A model generated the notes under the pieces. The model ran no database searches, was not told where the DNA came from, and was given only the letters and a program-made list of their open reading frames with translations. Shown one piece after another: positions 1-8,289 of a DNA stretch of 20,171 bases. A program made the translations under genes and the position numbers. Position 1 is the first letter of the stretch; each line of letters opens with the position of its first letter. The DNA comes from Funneliformis mosseae (lineage: Eukaryota > Glomeromycota > Glomeromycetes > Glomerales > Glomeraceae): positions 1 through 20,171 of the forward strand of contig CAJVPP010001408.1 of the NCBI GenBank assembly GCA_910592005.1, written 5' to 3'.

Positions 1-1
1 G

Positions 2-145
2 CCAAAAAACCTTAGCGAATTAGAGCTTTTTTTGAAGGAGGAGTGGGAAAATATTCCAAATAGTACTCTAATTAATCCTGTAAACTCTATGCCACAGCGT
101 TGTAGAGACGTTATTGAAAAAAATGGTGAACAAATATCATATTGA
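2..145 (+). pseudogene. C-terminal end of a Tc1/mariner-family transposase (5' cut by window edge)
   Basis: An open frame enters from the left edge and runs 47 residues to a TGA at 143-145. It reads PKNLSELELFLKEEW, then IPNSTLINPVNSMPQRCRDV, and ends EKNGEQISY. This is the usual C-terminus of Tc1-like DDE transposases, where a 'P.N..EL...L..EW..IP' helix is followed by 'SMPRRC..VI...GG.T.Y'. The enzyme cuts and pastes its own element at TA dinucleotides. The catalytic DDE region lies outside the window, so activity cannot be judged. A matching terminal inverted repeat follows 120 bp downstream. The visible end has no stop or frameshift, so this copy may be younger than the neighbouring relics. 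Confidence is high for the family and low for whether the element is intact. Confidence 0.8.
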
Positions 146-231
146 TTTTTTTTTAATAAAATCTATTGATTCTTAGCTTTAAAATAACATATTGTACGCT
201 TCGATTGATAAGTGGTTGTGTAACTATCGTA

Positions 232-268
232 ATTTTAAAAATTGTCATTTTTTTTGCACACCACTGTA
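232..268. repeat. Right terminal inverted repeat of the Tc1-like element, with TA target site
   Basis: Downstream of the transposase stop, the sequence ends in a T-run followed by GCACACCACTG and then TA (267-268). Read inward from the end this gives CAGTGGTGTGC plus an A-run, the typical outer end of Tc1-like elements, which always insert at TA. The element therefore ends at base 266, and 267-268 would be one copy of the TA target duplication. The left end lies outside the window, so the inverted match itself could not be verified. Confidence 0.65.
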
Positions 269-339
269 TTTATATGTCACGTCGCGTGTTGTGGTGTTGT
301 ACTCATAAGCAAGTTCTTTCCTATTTCTAACTCGATAAA

Positions 340-1010
340 TATGTCGAAAAAAGAGCTTACCAAGCCGACCGTAAATTGGGCTGAAGTAGATAAGTGGATA
401 GCTGAAGGAAAACCATTTGAAGAACACGACGAAATCTTATTGTTTTTAAACCAAGAGAAGAAATCTGAAAATGACCTTAACACAGTACCAAATGGCAAGT
501 TTACTAATTTATGTTTTCTACAACTACATATGTTGTATATGTTTGATCAATAAAAGTTTAACGTTTGATTCTTTTTTAAGGAGCCGGACGATATAAACTG
601 ACAGAAGCAGAAACCAACACTTCTAACGATAGTGCCAAGAAGACCGATAGAAAGACCAGGAAAGAAAGCCATCTTACATCTACCACAAAAAGAACCAAAA
701 CCCCCGTTAGTAACGACAGTAAACATTGTAGTGAAGCTCCTGGACCAAGACATGTTTCCGATCCTCTCAGGCTACACTAAAAAAATGCTACATGATTTGA
801 ATAACGATGGTATATTAAACAACGTAATTGAACTTAATATTAAAGGGAAATTAGAGAATTTAATCAAAATGAAACAAGAATCAAACCTGTTATTAGTACT
901 TATGACATCGTACCTAAAGGCTCATACATTTACGCCAAATAATCATTACTTGATGTTGTGGCATATCTGCGGGCGGTAGATGGTTTAGATATGTGGCATA
1001 TTTTTCTAAT
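340..1010 (+). pseudogene. Unidentified broken gene, 5' part well preserved
   Basis: The best start is the ATG at 340 (MSKKELTKPTVNWAEVDKWI...), giving about 54 residues of charged, plausible coding sequence up to about 500. A GTTTAC donor there could pair with a downstream acceptor (TTTTTTAAG near 581 or GATAG near 631), but only the latter keeps a long open frame. That frame is rich in Ser, Thr and Lys (AKKTDRKTRKESHLTS...) and stops after about 40 residues. Coding character then moves to a second frame (NNVIELNIKGKLENLIKMKQ, about 817-876) and finally to a third (VVAYLRAVDGLDMWHIFL, about 955-1008), so at least two frameshifts and one stop are implied. I do not recognise the family. It starts 72 bp past the Tc1 end. 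An active gene with unusual splicing is possible but less likely. Confidence 0.4.
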
Positions 1011-1643
1011 CATGATCTTTATTCAAATTTTCTTAATATATTTTATTCTAATTGCACACACAAACAGTCATAATATTTTTACCTTTCTTTATTAGCTCTA
1101 GCTCTTTATATTATTTTGATTTTATATCATATTTTATACAGAAACTTCTAAATGATGTGTTATAATAACAATTTTCAGTTGCAATTTCATTATTTTTTCA
1201 TTATGTCACTTTTTAACATGCAGTTGGTTAAATAAGTAATTTATTAATCAAATAATTTGAAAATGTCGAGATGGTGTTGGTTACTATGCTATGAATGTAA
1301 TGAATTGCCTACAGCAAACTTTTTAGAAATTTGAGGATATGGTGTTATGAAATCATTTTCAAATCTTTAATTCACTAATTCCTATTATATTTGTTTTTCG
1401 TCACTAGTTAGTGAAGGTGGATAAGAATAAAATTGATTAAATATATATAAATTTATAAATTATATTTTAGAATTCAATTCCTTCTTTCTCAAGAACTTTA
1501 TGAGTAACTTCTAACGTTGTCAGACTGATTGACTGGAAGATAAATGCGATCGAAGAATACGTGGATTATTAGTATTCCCATTAGTTGGTACCGATGTTGA
1601 ATAGATTGAGGATTCTCGTTTGCTTGTCAAGCTAGATAAGCAT
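1011..1643. other. A+T-rich stretch without a recognisable gene
   Basis: No convincing reading frame, RNA gene or long repeat was seen on either strand. From about 1520, short coding-like pieces (such as LLVFPLVGTDVE, interrupted by a TAG) lead into the relic that follows. Confidence 0.5.
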
Positions 1644-1850
1644 ATGTCTTTAGAACCGGAGGAGATTCTGAATGTAATGGGAGAGTTTTTGAAATCCAAA
1701 GCTTTGTGTGTTCTCTGCGCAGAAACCAATGATTGTCATAGGTGGCGGGAATATACCTAAGCTCGTTTCTTCCCATATAGTTGTAAGTTTGCTGGATTAC
1801 ACTTCATGCCTTTCTATTCGTTTTGTAAAATGTATGCAGAATAATTTATA
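1644..1850 (+). pseudogene. Weak coding relic of unknown family
   Basis: An ATG at 1644 opens 38 codons (MSLEPEEILNVMGEFLKSKA...) to a TAA at 1758-1760. The same strand continues with coding character in another frame from about 1722 (KPMIVIGGGNIPKLVSSHIV, then a stop near 1845), which suggests a frameshift near 1715-1725. In-frame codons upstream (DSRLLVKLDKH) extend the similarity back to a TAG. The reading is supported only by amino-acid composition and the glycine-rich IGGGN segment. I do not recognise the protein. Confidence 0.25.
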
Positions 1851-1890
1851 ATAATTAAATAAATAATGATTACATAAGATCTTAAATTAT

Positions 1891-2729
1891 CTATTCAAAA
1901 TTACTTCTTGCAAGTTTACCGAATTTATTAGTTAATTTCCGATTAAATCGAACAGGTAAAATTTCTGAACCTGGGATTTCTCTAGGAGTTGGATCTGTTG
2001 ATGTAGAAGGTATTCCTCTTGAATAGATAGGAATATCTCTTGATCTAATTTCACTTCTTTCAGGGCTAGACATTCTAACTGATCTATCATTAAACATATT
2101 ACTAGGACCCCCAGAAGTTGTAGGAATTATTGGTGAGACAAGAGTAGAACGACGTCTTTCAGGATGATGATAATAAATCTTATTTGGATTATTAGGATCT
2201 CGTATTGCTCTTTTGTTGCTAATTTTATTTTTGAATCTGCAATTTCTTGAATATGTAAATCTCGTTGAGCTCTTTCTTCTTCTGTCTCCATTAATAATGA
2301 TCGATTTGTAATTGGTTTAGATCCAGTTTTGCTCATTCCCAATAAACGATGGAAAAATCCTGGAGTTGCATCTTCATCTGATGGCACTCTCTTAACGGGA
2401 AGCCACAACCATGGAAGTACTCCAACTAATGTTGGAGGCCATAATTTCTCATTCCTGTACTAAGCACACCATATAAGGATATTGGGTTGTGAATAATCAG
2501 TGTATAAATCTGGATCCGCTTGATACAAGTCATCCTCTAATACATCGCGATGAGAATGTCCTTCCTCAGTATCATCATCACTTTTAGCAGTAGGTGGTCC
2601 ACCGGTATTAGTAACATCATTTGCACTTTCAGAAGTTTCAGGTGCCTTTGGTGTAATCGTAACATCTGCTGTATTAGTTTGTGCTTTATTTAATTCTTCA
2701 CGTAATTTCTGTTCATCCATATCTTGCAA
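1891..2729 (-). pseudogene. Frameshifted gene of unknown function with a Ser/Pro/Arg-rich tail
   Basis: From an ATG at 2729 (or 2720) the minus strand encodes an acidic, Thr/Ser-rich N-terminal stretch (EELNKAQTNTADVT..., DLYQADPDLYTDYSQP). An in-frame TAG lies at 2460-2462. The same frame resumes at once with LWPPTLVGVLPWLWLPVKRV, a Pro/Trp-rich hydrophobic segment, then PGFFHRLLG and a charged helix (METEEERAQRDLHIQEI). Near 2200-2235 the coding frame shifts by one and continues as DPNNPNKIYYYHPERRR, then a Ser/Arg/Pro-rich tail to a TAG at 1891. Around 2440-2480 another frame (ISLYGVLSTGMRNYG) bridges the stop better than the annotated one, so paired indels are likely. I cannot name the family. 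A fungal multi-pass channel tail (CSC1/OSCA-like) is a weak guess. It begins only 14 bp from the end of the adjacent relic, so a rearrangement breakpoint is possible. Confidence 0.45.
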
Positions 2730-2742
2730 AATATGCGTTCTT

Positions 2743-3399
2743 TTAATTTTTTAAAATTTTTTCAAGATAGTGGCAAGTGAAATCCGGTATGCCAGTAGTA
2801 AAAGTTGGCCGTCTTGAGTGATTGTAATCTGATCCTGTGAGTTTATTCAATGTCTGGCAAATATTGAAATCGAAAACATCCTCTTCATTTATTATCCTTT
2901 TCTCCACAAATTTCAACCTCTCAAATCTTGGAAGTTCGTAGAAGCGGAAGCGATTTACTTCATCAAAAAAGTCGTCCAAAAGAAGAACCTTTGACGGTGG
3001 GTCACCATTGACTCTTGTAATACCCTTTGACTTACAATAAGTAATGGGTACGACAACGCTTCTCCCAGACTTAGAACTAGAAACAAAATATATTAAGTAA
3101 AGATTACTAAGGTATCAAAAATTTACATAAAATATCAAACTTACGTGGAAACTTTATGATGATATGGATATGTTCTTCGAGAGGTGTGGAAGGAAAGTAT
3201 TTTGAAATCTTTTTGGTTACAAGGAGTTCGCCCTCGTTCTGGAGCAAAAGATTTCTCAATGTCATTATCATCGGTAACTTGTACCTTCCATAGCTTAATG
3301 TCTTTGGCATCAACGTTAGAGAAGGTTCGTGCATTCTTTTCCTTGATAGTGTCTTTAAGCTTCAGTTTTTTTTGGCGAAATCTTATCAGGGACCCGTAA
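2743..3399 (-). pseudogene. Crinkler (CRN)-like effector relic
   Basis: Read on the minus strand, about 3372-3240 encodes a lysine-rich segment with the IKLWKV core typical of Crinkler ubiquitin-like N-domains. After a frameshift near 3240 comes ISKYFP...EEHIHIIIKFP, the usual end of that N-domain in glomeromycete and oomycete CRN proteins. A GTAAGT donor near 3150 and a TTTCTAG acceptor near 3083 look like an intron, but joining them does not keep the frame. The distal part, ending at a TAA at 2743, includes LLLDDFFDEVNRFRFYE and IPDFTCHYLE. The extreme N-terminus is missing beyond about 3395. CRN proteins are secreted or host-directed modular effectors, often nuclear. The frameshifts and the truncated start mark this copy as inactive. 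The N-domain assignment is from memory of the family; the distal domain is unassigned. Confidence 0.6.
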
Positions 3400-3829
3400 A
3401 AATTCTTTCGATTTCCATAAAAATTATTTTCGATTTGTTTAAAAATTTCGATTTATTTCGATTAGAATTTATTAAATGTTCAAACTAATATAATAATATT
3501 TTATTATATGCGATTGAAATACAAAATATTAAGCATCCGAAGAGAATCTTGACTCAGATTTTCTCTATCTTCATGAAAAACTACGTTCTACACTAGGCGA
3601 CATATTTGCAACGAAAGAAATTTAAAAAAAAGATAGATAAGATCTTTTTTTATAATCAATAGCCAATTATATTTTGGTTTGTTTAGCCAATAGTATTCTT
3701 TCCACGTGAAATATCATAAAAAAAAATTTAAGCAAAATCTTTCGATTTACGGTATTTTAAAAAAGAGTAAATTTATTCATCGCGGGGGGGGATACTCCTT
3801 ATACATCGCCTTTATATATATACTTTACA

Positions 3830-3859
3830 CTAACCCTAACCCTAACCTAACTCTAAACC
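3830..3859 (+). repeat. Interstitial telomere-like repeat (CCCTAA)n
   Basis: CTAACCCTAACCCTAACC is followed by degenerate units TAACTCTAAACC. CCCTAA/TTAGGG is the standard fungal telomere repeat. Only about two perfect units plus decayed ones are present, inside otherwise ordinary sequence, so this is an internal relic rather than a chromosome end. Confidence 0.75.
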
Positions 3860-4114
3860 AAGTGATACTAACATATGTGACAAATAGGGTTTCACACATG
3901 GAAAAATTTCTCTGTCCCCAGAATATATATGAAAAATGAAAAAGGGTGGGGTGTGACACGGAGGCGATGATATCGCGCCTGCGATGAATAAATCTACTCT
4001 AAATCTTATTGTCACTCATATCTATTTGTCAGGTAGGAGTTAGTATATTATTGGTTAAATGTCACGTAGTTGTATGTGAAACGTATCATTTGTCGATTAT
4101 TTAATTAAAAGGTT

Positions 4115-4202
4115 GGGAATTTTTTTTTTTTATTTCATTTTAGTTTTTGATGCTATTGACTAAAATTAAGACCTTATTACATTTTAATCCAAAAAAATTC
4201 CC
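4115..4202. repeat. Nested inverted repeat (possible small foldback element)
   Basis: GGGAATTTTTTT (4115-4126) is matched by AAAAAAATTCCC (4191-4202). Inside lies a second pair, TTTTAGT (about 4138-4144) and ACTAAAA (about 4158-4164). The arms are low-complexity, so the pairing could be chance. No target duplication was recognised. Confidence 0.3.
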
Positions 4203-4261
4203 AGAGCCCATTTCCTAGAAAACTTTCCAGTTATTTTTAAAATAAAAGGACTTTAAATCCT

Positions 4262-4499
4262 TTCGACTTTAGCCCTCGTCTCATATTTGAAGCAGCAGAA
4301 GGATCGGTCATATCGTAGATTCTTAAACTTCCACCGTGATGTAATTATCGCTTCGATAACTACTTCAGATAAATTGACAAAATATGGATTTCGCTTCTTA
4401 AAAGAAGCTGAAGAGTTATTTGATCAGAATACATTTGTTGACTTAAAAGCGAAGGTGAATTTTTTATTTTGCAAAGATAGGATAACTCCTATTTCCTAA
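4262..4499 (+). pseudogene. Unidentified gene fragment
   Basis: A TTTAG acceptor-like site near 4272 precedes a short frame (PRLIFEAAEGSVIS). After a one-base shift this continues as YRRFLNFHRDVIIASI..., YGFRFLKEAEELFDQNTF and onward to a TAA at 4497-4499. The mixed charged/hydrophobic composition and the LKEAEELF helix look like real coding sequence. I cannot place it in a family. It may belong to the same broken gene as the exon-like pieces at 4632-4875, since both lie on the same strand in a plausible order. Confidence 0.35.
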
Positions 4500-4631
4500 G
4501 GCATAATAGATAGAATTACTAGGTTTTGATGCTGGTAACCACTCTATGTGTTCTTAATTCGGACGCCTAATTTTGTCGTTAATTGATTCTAAGGAGTAAT
4601 CGGTTATGATTTTCTCTCATTACTAAAAAAA

Positions 4632-4875
4632 AAAGTCGCACCATTAACGTCATTATTTCACACAAAGGTTAAATCAGAACGTGAGGGTAACGGTTTGTTG
4701 ACATACTGGAAGGAGGTGATTAAGGAACGTGAGAGAGTGAGTAAATAAATAAATTATGTGTATGGTTATAATTCACTCAGCTAATCTACTTATTGTTTAG
4801 AATCTGGTGAAACGCAAACGAGATGTAAATGAGGATGTAGAGAAAGGAAATTATAATCCAAATAAAAGCACACAA
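4632..4875 (+). pseudogene. Two exon-like pieces joined by a consistent intron
   Basis: An open frame ending TYWKEVIKERER reaches 4736, immediately before a GTGAGT donor. An intron of 64 nt (4737-4800) ends in TTGTTTAG, and the frame resumes in phase 0 as NLVKRKRDVNEDVEKGNYNP. Preserved splice sites and phase support a former gene. The family is unknown; the basic KRKR tract could be a nuclear localisation signal. The frame then runs directly into the Crinkler-like segment that follows, so either a fusion or a rearrangement occurred here. Confidence 0.4.
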
Positions 4876-5016
4876 TCCATAATTTCTCTCATCTGTCTCG
4901 TTCATGGAAATGTAATTGCAAATTCTTTCAAAGTTGACATTAATAAGAACATGTCTATTAGTACCCCTGAAATAAATAGTAAAAACGGAAAGCTTGAGGG
5001 GTGTTATACAATGTGA
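4876..5016 (+). pseudogene. Second Crinkler-like N-terminus (fragment)
   Basis: The frame reads SIISLICLVHGN, then NSFKVDINKN. This matches the opening of CRN-family proteins (typically a short 'S..L.CLV.G....NAF.VDI.' strand-turn-strand of the ubiquitin-like domain). It lacks an ATG of its own, being fused in frame to the upstream exon-like piece, and it loses similarity after about 25 residues before a TGA near 5014. It is too short to be functional as a CRN. The assignment rests on motif recognition only. Confidence 0.5.
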
Positions 5017-5018
5017 CT

Positions 5019-5091
5019 ATGGTGTTGCTGGGGAAGATCAATATTTTATTATAATCGCCGAGCTTTTTTTGATGGTGTTGCTGGGGAAGAT
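5019..5091 (+). repeat. 20-bp direct repeat
   Basis: ATGGTGTTGCTGGGGAAGAT occurs at 5019-5038 and again, without a mismatch, at 5072-5091. The second copy lies inside the Hsp70 relic, and the first sits at the junction with the Crinkler fragment. It could mark a local duplication or a microhomology-mediated join. Confidence 0.8.
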
Positions 5092-6405
5092 TCTGTGACT
5101 CGCAATTATTGTTACACGGGACCGTTCAAAATATCAATATAAGGAAGAAAACGTTGAATGAAGGAAAGGTAAATCCTATTATATGGACGTATTTATAATA
5201 TGTCGAAGCCTGTTATTGTTTGCAATTTTCATAATAATACTTACTAATCTTTTACTCACATGTCGGTTTTATACTATCAGAACATTCAAATCAATATAAA
5301 GGTATGTATTATCTAGCAAAAAAAAATTTTTTCATGGTATTGATAAAAGATGAAGAATCTGCAGAAACTTTCCTTGGTACAACAATTAATAAATACGGTG
5401 ATAAACGACACTCGACAAGCAGCGTTTCGTATTATTGATAGCAGTTATTGCTTATGGGATGGATAAGCAATTCTTTTGATGAACGAAATGTTCTGTCCTT
5501 TTATTTCGATGGTGGAACTTTTGATGTCTCATCCTTAATCTTTAAAGAAAGAATTCTCGAAGTAAAAGCCGTTGCTGATTAACGCATATGTTCTCGATGA
5601 AGATTTAAACAATCGTCATGTAAATTTTTCTTACATGGATGTAAACAAAATCATGACGAGGCCGTGGCTTATAGTAAGTACCATAGTTCAATCTAATGCT
5701 CTTGAAAGGGTAGTGTTGCCGCTTATTAAGCGTAATTCCACAGTATTTACTAAGCTAATCTTTACAATTCTGGCAATCAATTGGGAGTAGTTTTCGAAAT
5801 TGCTCGTAATAAGGATAACTTCTTACTTAGAAATTCGAATTAACTGAATTTCTCCAATAACCAAATAACCCTCGATATCGATGCAAACGGTATTTATATG
5901 CAGTGTATATCTTAGGATTCAATGGTAATTTATGATTGAGTTTTTATTAACCTTTATAATTGATCTTAAGGTACCTGACTGAAAACTTATTGTCAAATGA
6001 ACTCGTTCGCATGGGTATGTAATCCAAATCAAATTTTCTACGACTGACCCATTTGTAATCATAGTTTCAAAAGCCGAAAAATGTCGTGATGATGGGAAAG
6101 ATGTGCAAAAAAAACACGAGCATGGGATAGGTTAAAATTTATGCAAATAAACTTTCATAAAGCACTTCAAATGAAGTTTTGTTAAAATTAGTTTATTGTG
6201 TCATTTAATATCGATCTATATAACAATTTCAAGTACATTTTAATCAATAAGTATTGATAAACTTGACTCAGCAGAAAGAAGAAAACTTGAGGATGCTATC
6301 TAAGAATCGACTTACATGGCTTGAAAGTCTCTTTCATTCATAGAGAAACGAAGCTTTATAACGGTGTAGGAGGTTTAAGTGATGCTGCTGAAGTGGGTAG
6401 ATTAG
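5045..6405 (+). pseudogene. Hsp70 chaperone pseudogene, intron-containing
   Basis: Scattered blocks in correct Hsp70 order are legible: RRAFFD and GPFKISI (about 5056-5140; compare RRFDD and PFKV); FMVLIKDEESAETFLGTTIN (5331-5390); AVIAYGMDK (5441-5467); ERNVLSFYFDGGTFDVSSL (5481-5537), the phosphate-binding signature with one glycine of the usual GGGT loop replaced; DEDLNNRHVNF (5596-5628); KAEKCRDDGKDVQKKHE (6070-6120); IDKLDSAERRKLEDAI (6253-6300); TWLES; and KLYNGVGGLSDAAEVG (6351-6398), the start of the C-terminal lid tail. At least five frameshifts and several stops separate them. A GT..AG segment at 5169-5280 ending in a pyrimidine-rich ATCAG looks like a retained intron. This argues for decay of a duplicated gene rather than a retrocopy. 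Much of the nucleotide-binding domain's second half (5650-6050) is unrecognisable. Confidence 0.8.
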
Positions 6406-6710
6406 TGAGCTTAAAAAACAAATCAAATTTCGACCAACAATAAAAGAAGTCGATTACATAACCAAATTCATTGTTAATAAAAATAATATAAATATTTATT
6501 ACTATCATACTTTTACGCAAACCGAAAAGCAACGAGTTATAAATAATAAAGTTTAGGCTGGGCAAGTTAAATTTTTTTAGTTTATGCAAAATTTCACGGC
6601 TTTTATTTTATAATTTGAAAAAAATCTGATATGCAATTCAAGAACCGATCACAATTAGCAAATCCAATCTGCCCTTGAAATTGAATCCAACATTGAATAA
6701 ACAGAATTAG

Positions 6711-8217
6711 TCATATCGTATCCCATAAAGGTTCAAGTCCTAAAGTCAGGCCAAAACCTGACCCTCCGTTAACAATTTGAGTAAGATGTTCCTCTCCCCG
6801 TTCACGTCCCGATCCATCTACCTCACACGAATTGCACCAAAAAGTTTTAGAATCACCCAGTTTGCCATTGATTTTTCCGCAATGCCCACATGTCTTAGAA
6901 GTGTACTCCTCGGTGCACTGAATGACCTTGCAATACTTGTACTCTCTTATTTTGTGCAAAAGAAACATTCGAAATCAAAAAAAATATAAAATGCGACCAG
7001 GTTAGCATTGCGCGGGCTGTCCTTGATTGGATCTTTCTTTTATTCTTGAGAACCATGTGATGTTTCGAATTTAGGTAGAAAAATAATCTCGTAATTTGAC
7101 ATAACCATCGGGCCAGCTGGTGATGGCATTCATCTATCAAATTACGGATTCAGTTGTATGATTCGGAGCATCTTTTTTCCCAATCGAAATCTCTTTCTCT
7201 TGTATGTTCTTCCCAAAGATCCTTGTCGCTCTGTATTTTTGGGGCAATTTGAATACTTTGCCAATATCACCGTTGCCCCACTCAATTAATTGACCATCGG
7301 GATCGTAACCTGTCATAAATGTGCGAAAACCTAAATCTACCTTTCCACGAACATCATCTTGGTTATCGATATTGTCAAAAGGAACAGAAACACACAAGTA
7401 AAATGTCCCAGGTGATTCATAGTTATGTTAACCCGTGTTATTGATCTCTGGTGGTCGTTCTGAGGTGATGATACTCTTTGGGAACGCGTATTCTCCTCTG
7501 TTCCTATTCCAATCCCTGGTAAGAATCTAGATGGTTCATTCGAATTATTTCCATGCAACTTCTTGTCTCATCAATTGTCTGATCGCGTACGAACGTACCT
7601 CCCTAGGAGTCTCTTTTACCCATAAAAATTCTTCAGTGAAGCATTTATTGTTGTTCAGGTAACGCTTCCGTATAGCGCTCATGTCAGTGATCCCGTCATC
7701 CTGCACCATCTCAAGTACTATATTGTATGTCCACCTCACGGTTCCCATCCTCTTTCTTAGCTTTTCTCTTTCTTCAGGCGTTGGATAAATCCGTATCTTT
7801 CGTGTTTTCAATCTCTCTTCATCGTTTTCGATTCTTGGCTTATCTGAATCCATTGTGTATTGATGTGAAGATAGTAAGTATTGATAATAAGTCCTCGGCA
7901 AGCCCACCGGATTCGGTGTCTTCAACGTTAATGTCCGAACTGAGTACCAACGACATTGGTATCGTGCTTAACTAAGATCCTTCGACAAGTTCAAAAGCGA
8001 AGCGGCAGAGCCGGTCTTTGTGGGTAGCCACAACCTCCTCGATATCTCCTTAGTACGATCATTCCAAAATGTATATAAAATCCTTGCGTTTCCAGTTGAG
8101 ACCTGACCTGATGTCCTTGATGAGTTCGTGATCTGGACATTTCTGGATCTTTTTTTTTTCATTTATCTTTTCTTGATTTCCAAGAACTTGTGCTCCTCGG
8201 TACTTTATCGTTGACAT
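6711..8217 (-). pseudogene. Fanzor (eukaryotic TnpB homologue), decayed RNA-guided nuclease
   Basis: Read on the minus strand. From an ATG at 8217 comes an N-terminal extension (DHELIKDIRSGLNWKRKD, then LWLPTKTG after a frameshift near 8060, and a TAA at 7968-7970). Next is the TnpB-type start KIRIYPTPEEREKLRKRMG...RWTYN (about 7805-7722). A stop at 7545-7547 and an apparent deletion of tens of residues follow. Then come NRGEYAFPKSIITSERPPE and GKVDLGFRTFMTGYDPDG, with the RuvC-I Asp at 7335-7337; an IDECHHQLARWLC helix (7137-7099); PKFE in a shifted frame (RuvC-II region); RTARAMLTWSH; and a zinc ribbon TCGHCG...CNSC (6890-6825). One base out of frame is DRDVNGERNILLKLL (6814 onward, RuvC-III). 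At least seven lesions make it inactive. Fanzors are guided by an RNA encoded beside or overlapping the 3' end of the gene; any such RNA would lie near or below 6750. The element ends were not found. Confidence 0.85.
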
Positions 8218-8289
8218 TATTTTACTCAAACTTGCGAAAACAGGACAGAATATTAAATCATTGACAATGAAGTAACGATGATGATTCAA

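Noticed and set aside
3184..3399. Plus-strand ORF opposite the Crinkler-like relic
   Set aside because: It is an antisense shadow; the minus strand carries the family motifs.
3706..3939. 77-codon plus-strand ORF
   Set aside because: It runs through a poly-G tract and the telomeric repeat, and its composition is not protein-like.
6715..6745. tRNA B-box-like GGTTCAAGTCC
   Set aside because: The flanking bases do not form a T-stem, no A box or acceptor stem was found upstream, and the segment is explained as the 3' end of the Fanzor relic.
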